Source of the DNA: an uncultured Selenomonadaceae bacterium
GTDB taxonomy: Bacteria; Bacillota_C; Negativicutes; Selenomonadales; Selenomonadaceae
Assembly: GCA_946402475.1 (NCBI GenBank)
Contig: CAMIWP010000041.1
Span: forward strand, 1-8,051
Length of the DNA: 8,051 bases
Direction of reading: 5' to 3'
Part shown: positions 7,942-8,051 of the stretch, piece by piece
Numbering within the stretch: the first letter of the stretch is position 1
Layout: each line of letters begins with the position of its first letter
Program-made: the position numbers and the translations under genes
Notes under the pieces: model-generated
What the model was told of the DNA's origin: nothing
The model's database searches: none
What the model saw: only the letters and a program-made list of their open reading frames with translations

Positions 7942-7989
7942 GGGGCTGCCCCACGAAGGAAAATTTCTTCGTGGGGCAGCCCCGTTTTT
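7942..7989 (+). terminator. Strong intrinsic terminator at the operon end
   Basis: A perfect 17-bp inverted repeat (7942-7958 with 7967-7983) extends by one G-T and one A-T pair to leave a 4-base loop. After one G, five T follow (7985-7989). It lies 65 bases after the araA stop and fits the end of the + strand transcript. On the minus strand the hairpin is followed by TCTGTTTGATTT rather than a clean T run, so termination in that direction is less certain. Each arm contains GGGGCTGCCCC (or its complement), which can itself fold on a 3-base loop. Confidence 0.9.
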
Positions 7990-8002
7990 AAGGAAACGCT
8001 GA

Positions 8003-8051
8003 TTAAATGAAGTCGTCCAGATTGGCGTAGATTGCGTGTCCCTCCCAAGGA
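8003..8051 (-). CDS. Possible C-terminal end of a convergent gene (partial, runs off the window)
   Basis: Read on the minus strand, one frame is open from the window edge and gives PWEGHAIYANLDDFI followed by a TAA stop at 8005-8003. The composition (acidic, hydrophobic end) looks like a real protein terminus. Another minus-strand frame continues through the hairpin and is less plausible. I do not recognise the family. Just beyond the stop lies AATCAGCGTTTCCTT, which resembles an insertion-sequence end, so a transposase is one possibility and an unrelated housekeeping gene another. Only about 15 codons are visible, so this is a weak call. Confidence 0.25.
   Translation of the reverse strand, partial: PWEGHAIYANLDDFI

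Overview
The window looks like most of one operon for taking up and metabolising L-arabinose. It reads left to right on the + strand and ends at a strong intrinsic terminator. Six complete genes fill about 97% of the 8051 bases. In order they encode a sugar ABC transporter ATPase, two different sugar permeases, an aldose 1-epimerase (mutarotase), an FGGY-family sugar kinase and L-arabinose isomerase. No mobile element, CRISPR array, tRNA or rRNA gene is visible.

Region by region: bases 1-62 are the end of whatever lies upstream plus a short leader. Bases 63-3663 hold the transporter, with genes that overlap by one base or sit 2 bases apart. Bases 3719-4771 hold the mutarotase, 4785-6386 the kinase and 6452-7876 the isomerase. 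Bases 7942-7989 form a 17-bp perfect hairpin followed by five T. The last ~50 bases may hold the end of a minus-strand gene.

How the genes fit together: the ATPase and two permeases match, from memory and at many family-specific positions, the YtfR/YtfT/YjfF (GafB/C/D) set of Escherichia coli. That type is known for furanose sugars (D-galactofuranose, and L-arabinofuranose in Shewanella). Placed beside arabinose isomerase, it most likely imports L-arabinose, perhaps in the furanose form released from arabinan or arabinoxylan. The mutarotase would interconvert sugar anomers. AraA would turn L-arabinose into L-ribulose, and the kinase would make L-ribulose 5-phosphate. The expected 4-epimerase (AraD), the solute-binding protein and a regulator are not in the window. 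The binding protein is most likely just upstream.

Organism: an anaerobic or facultative bacterium with moderately high GC and clear AGGAGG-type ribosome binding sites. The kinase type is one I associate with Bacteroides and Firmicutes. With these composition features, a Selenomonas/Mitsuokella-like member of the Negativicutes is a reasonable guess, but the window cannot prove it. I did not find a clearly undescribed system. The most interesting points are the furanose-type transporter in an arabinose operon, the non-canonical ribulokinase candidate, and the structure at the 3' end.
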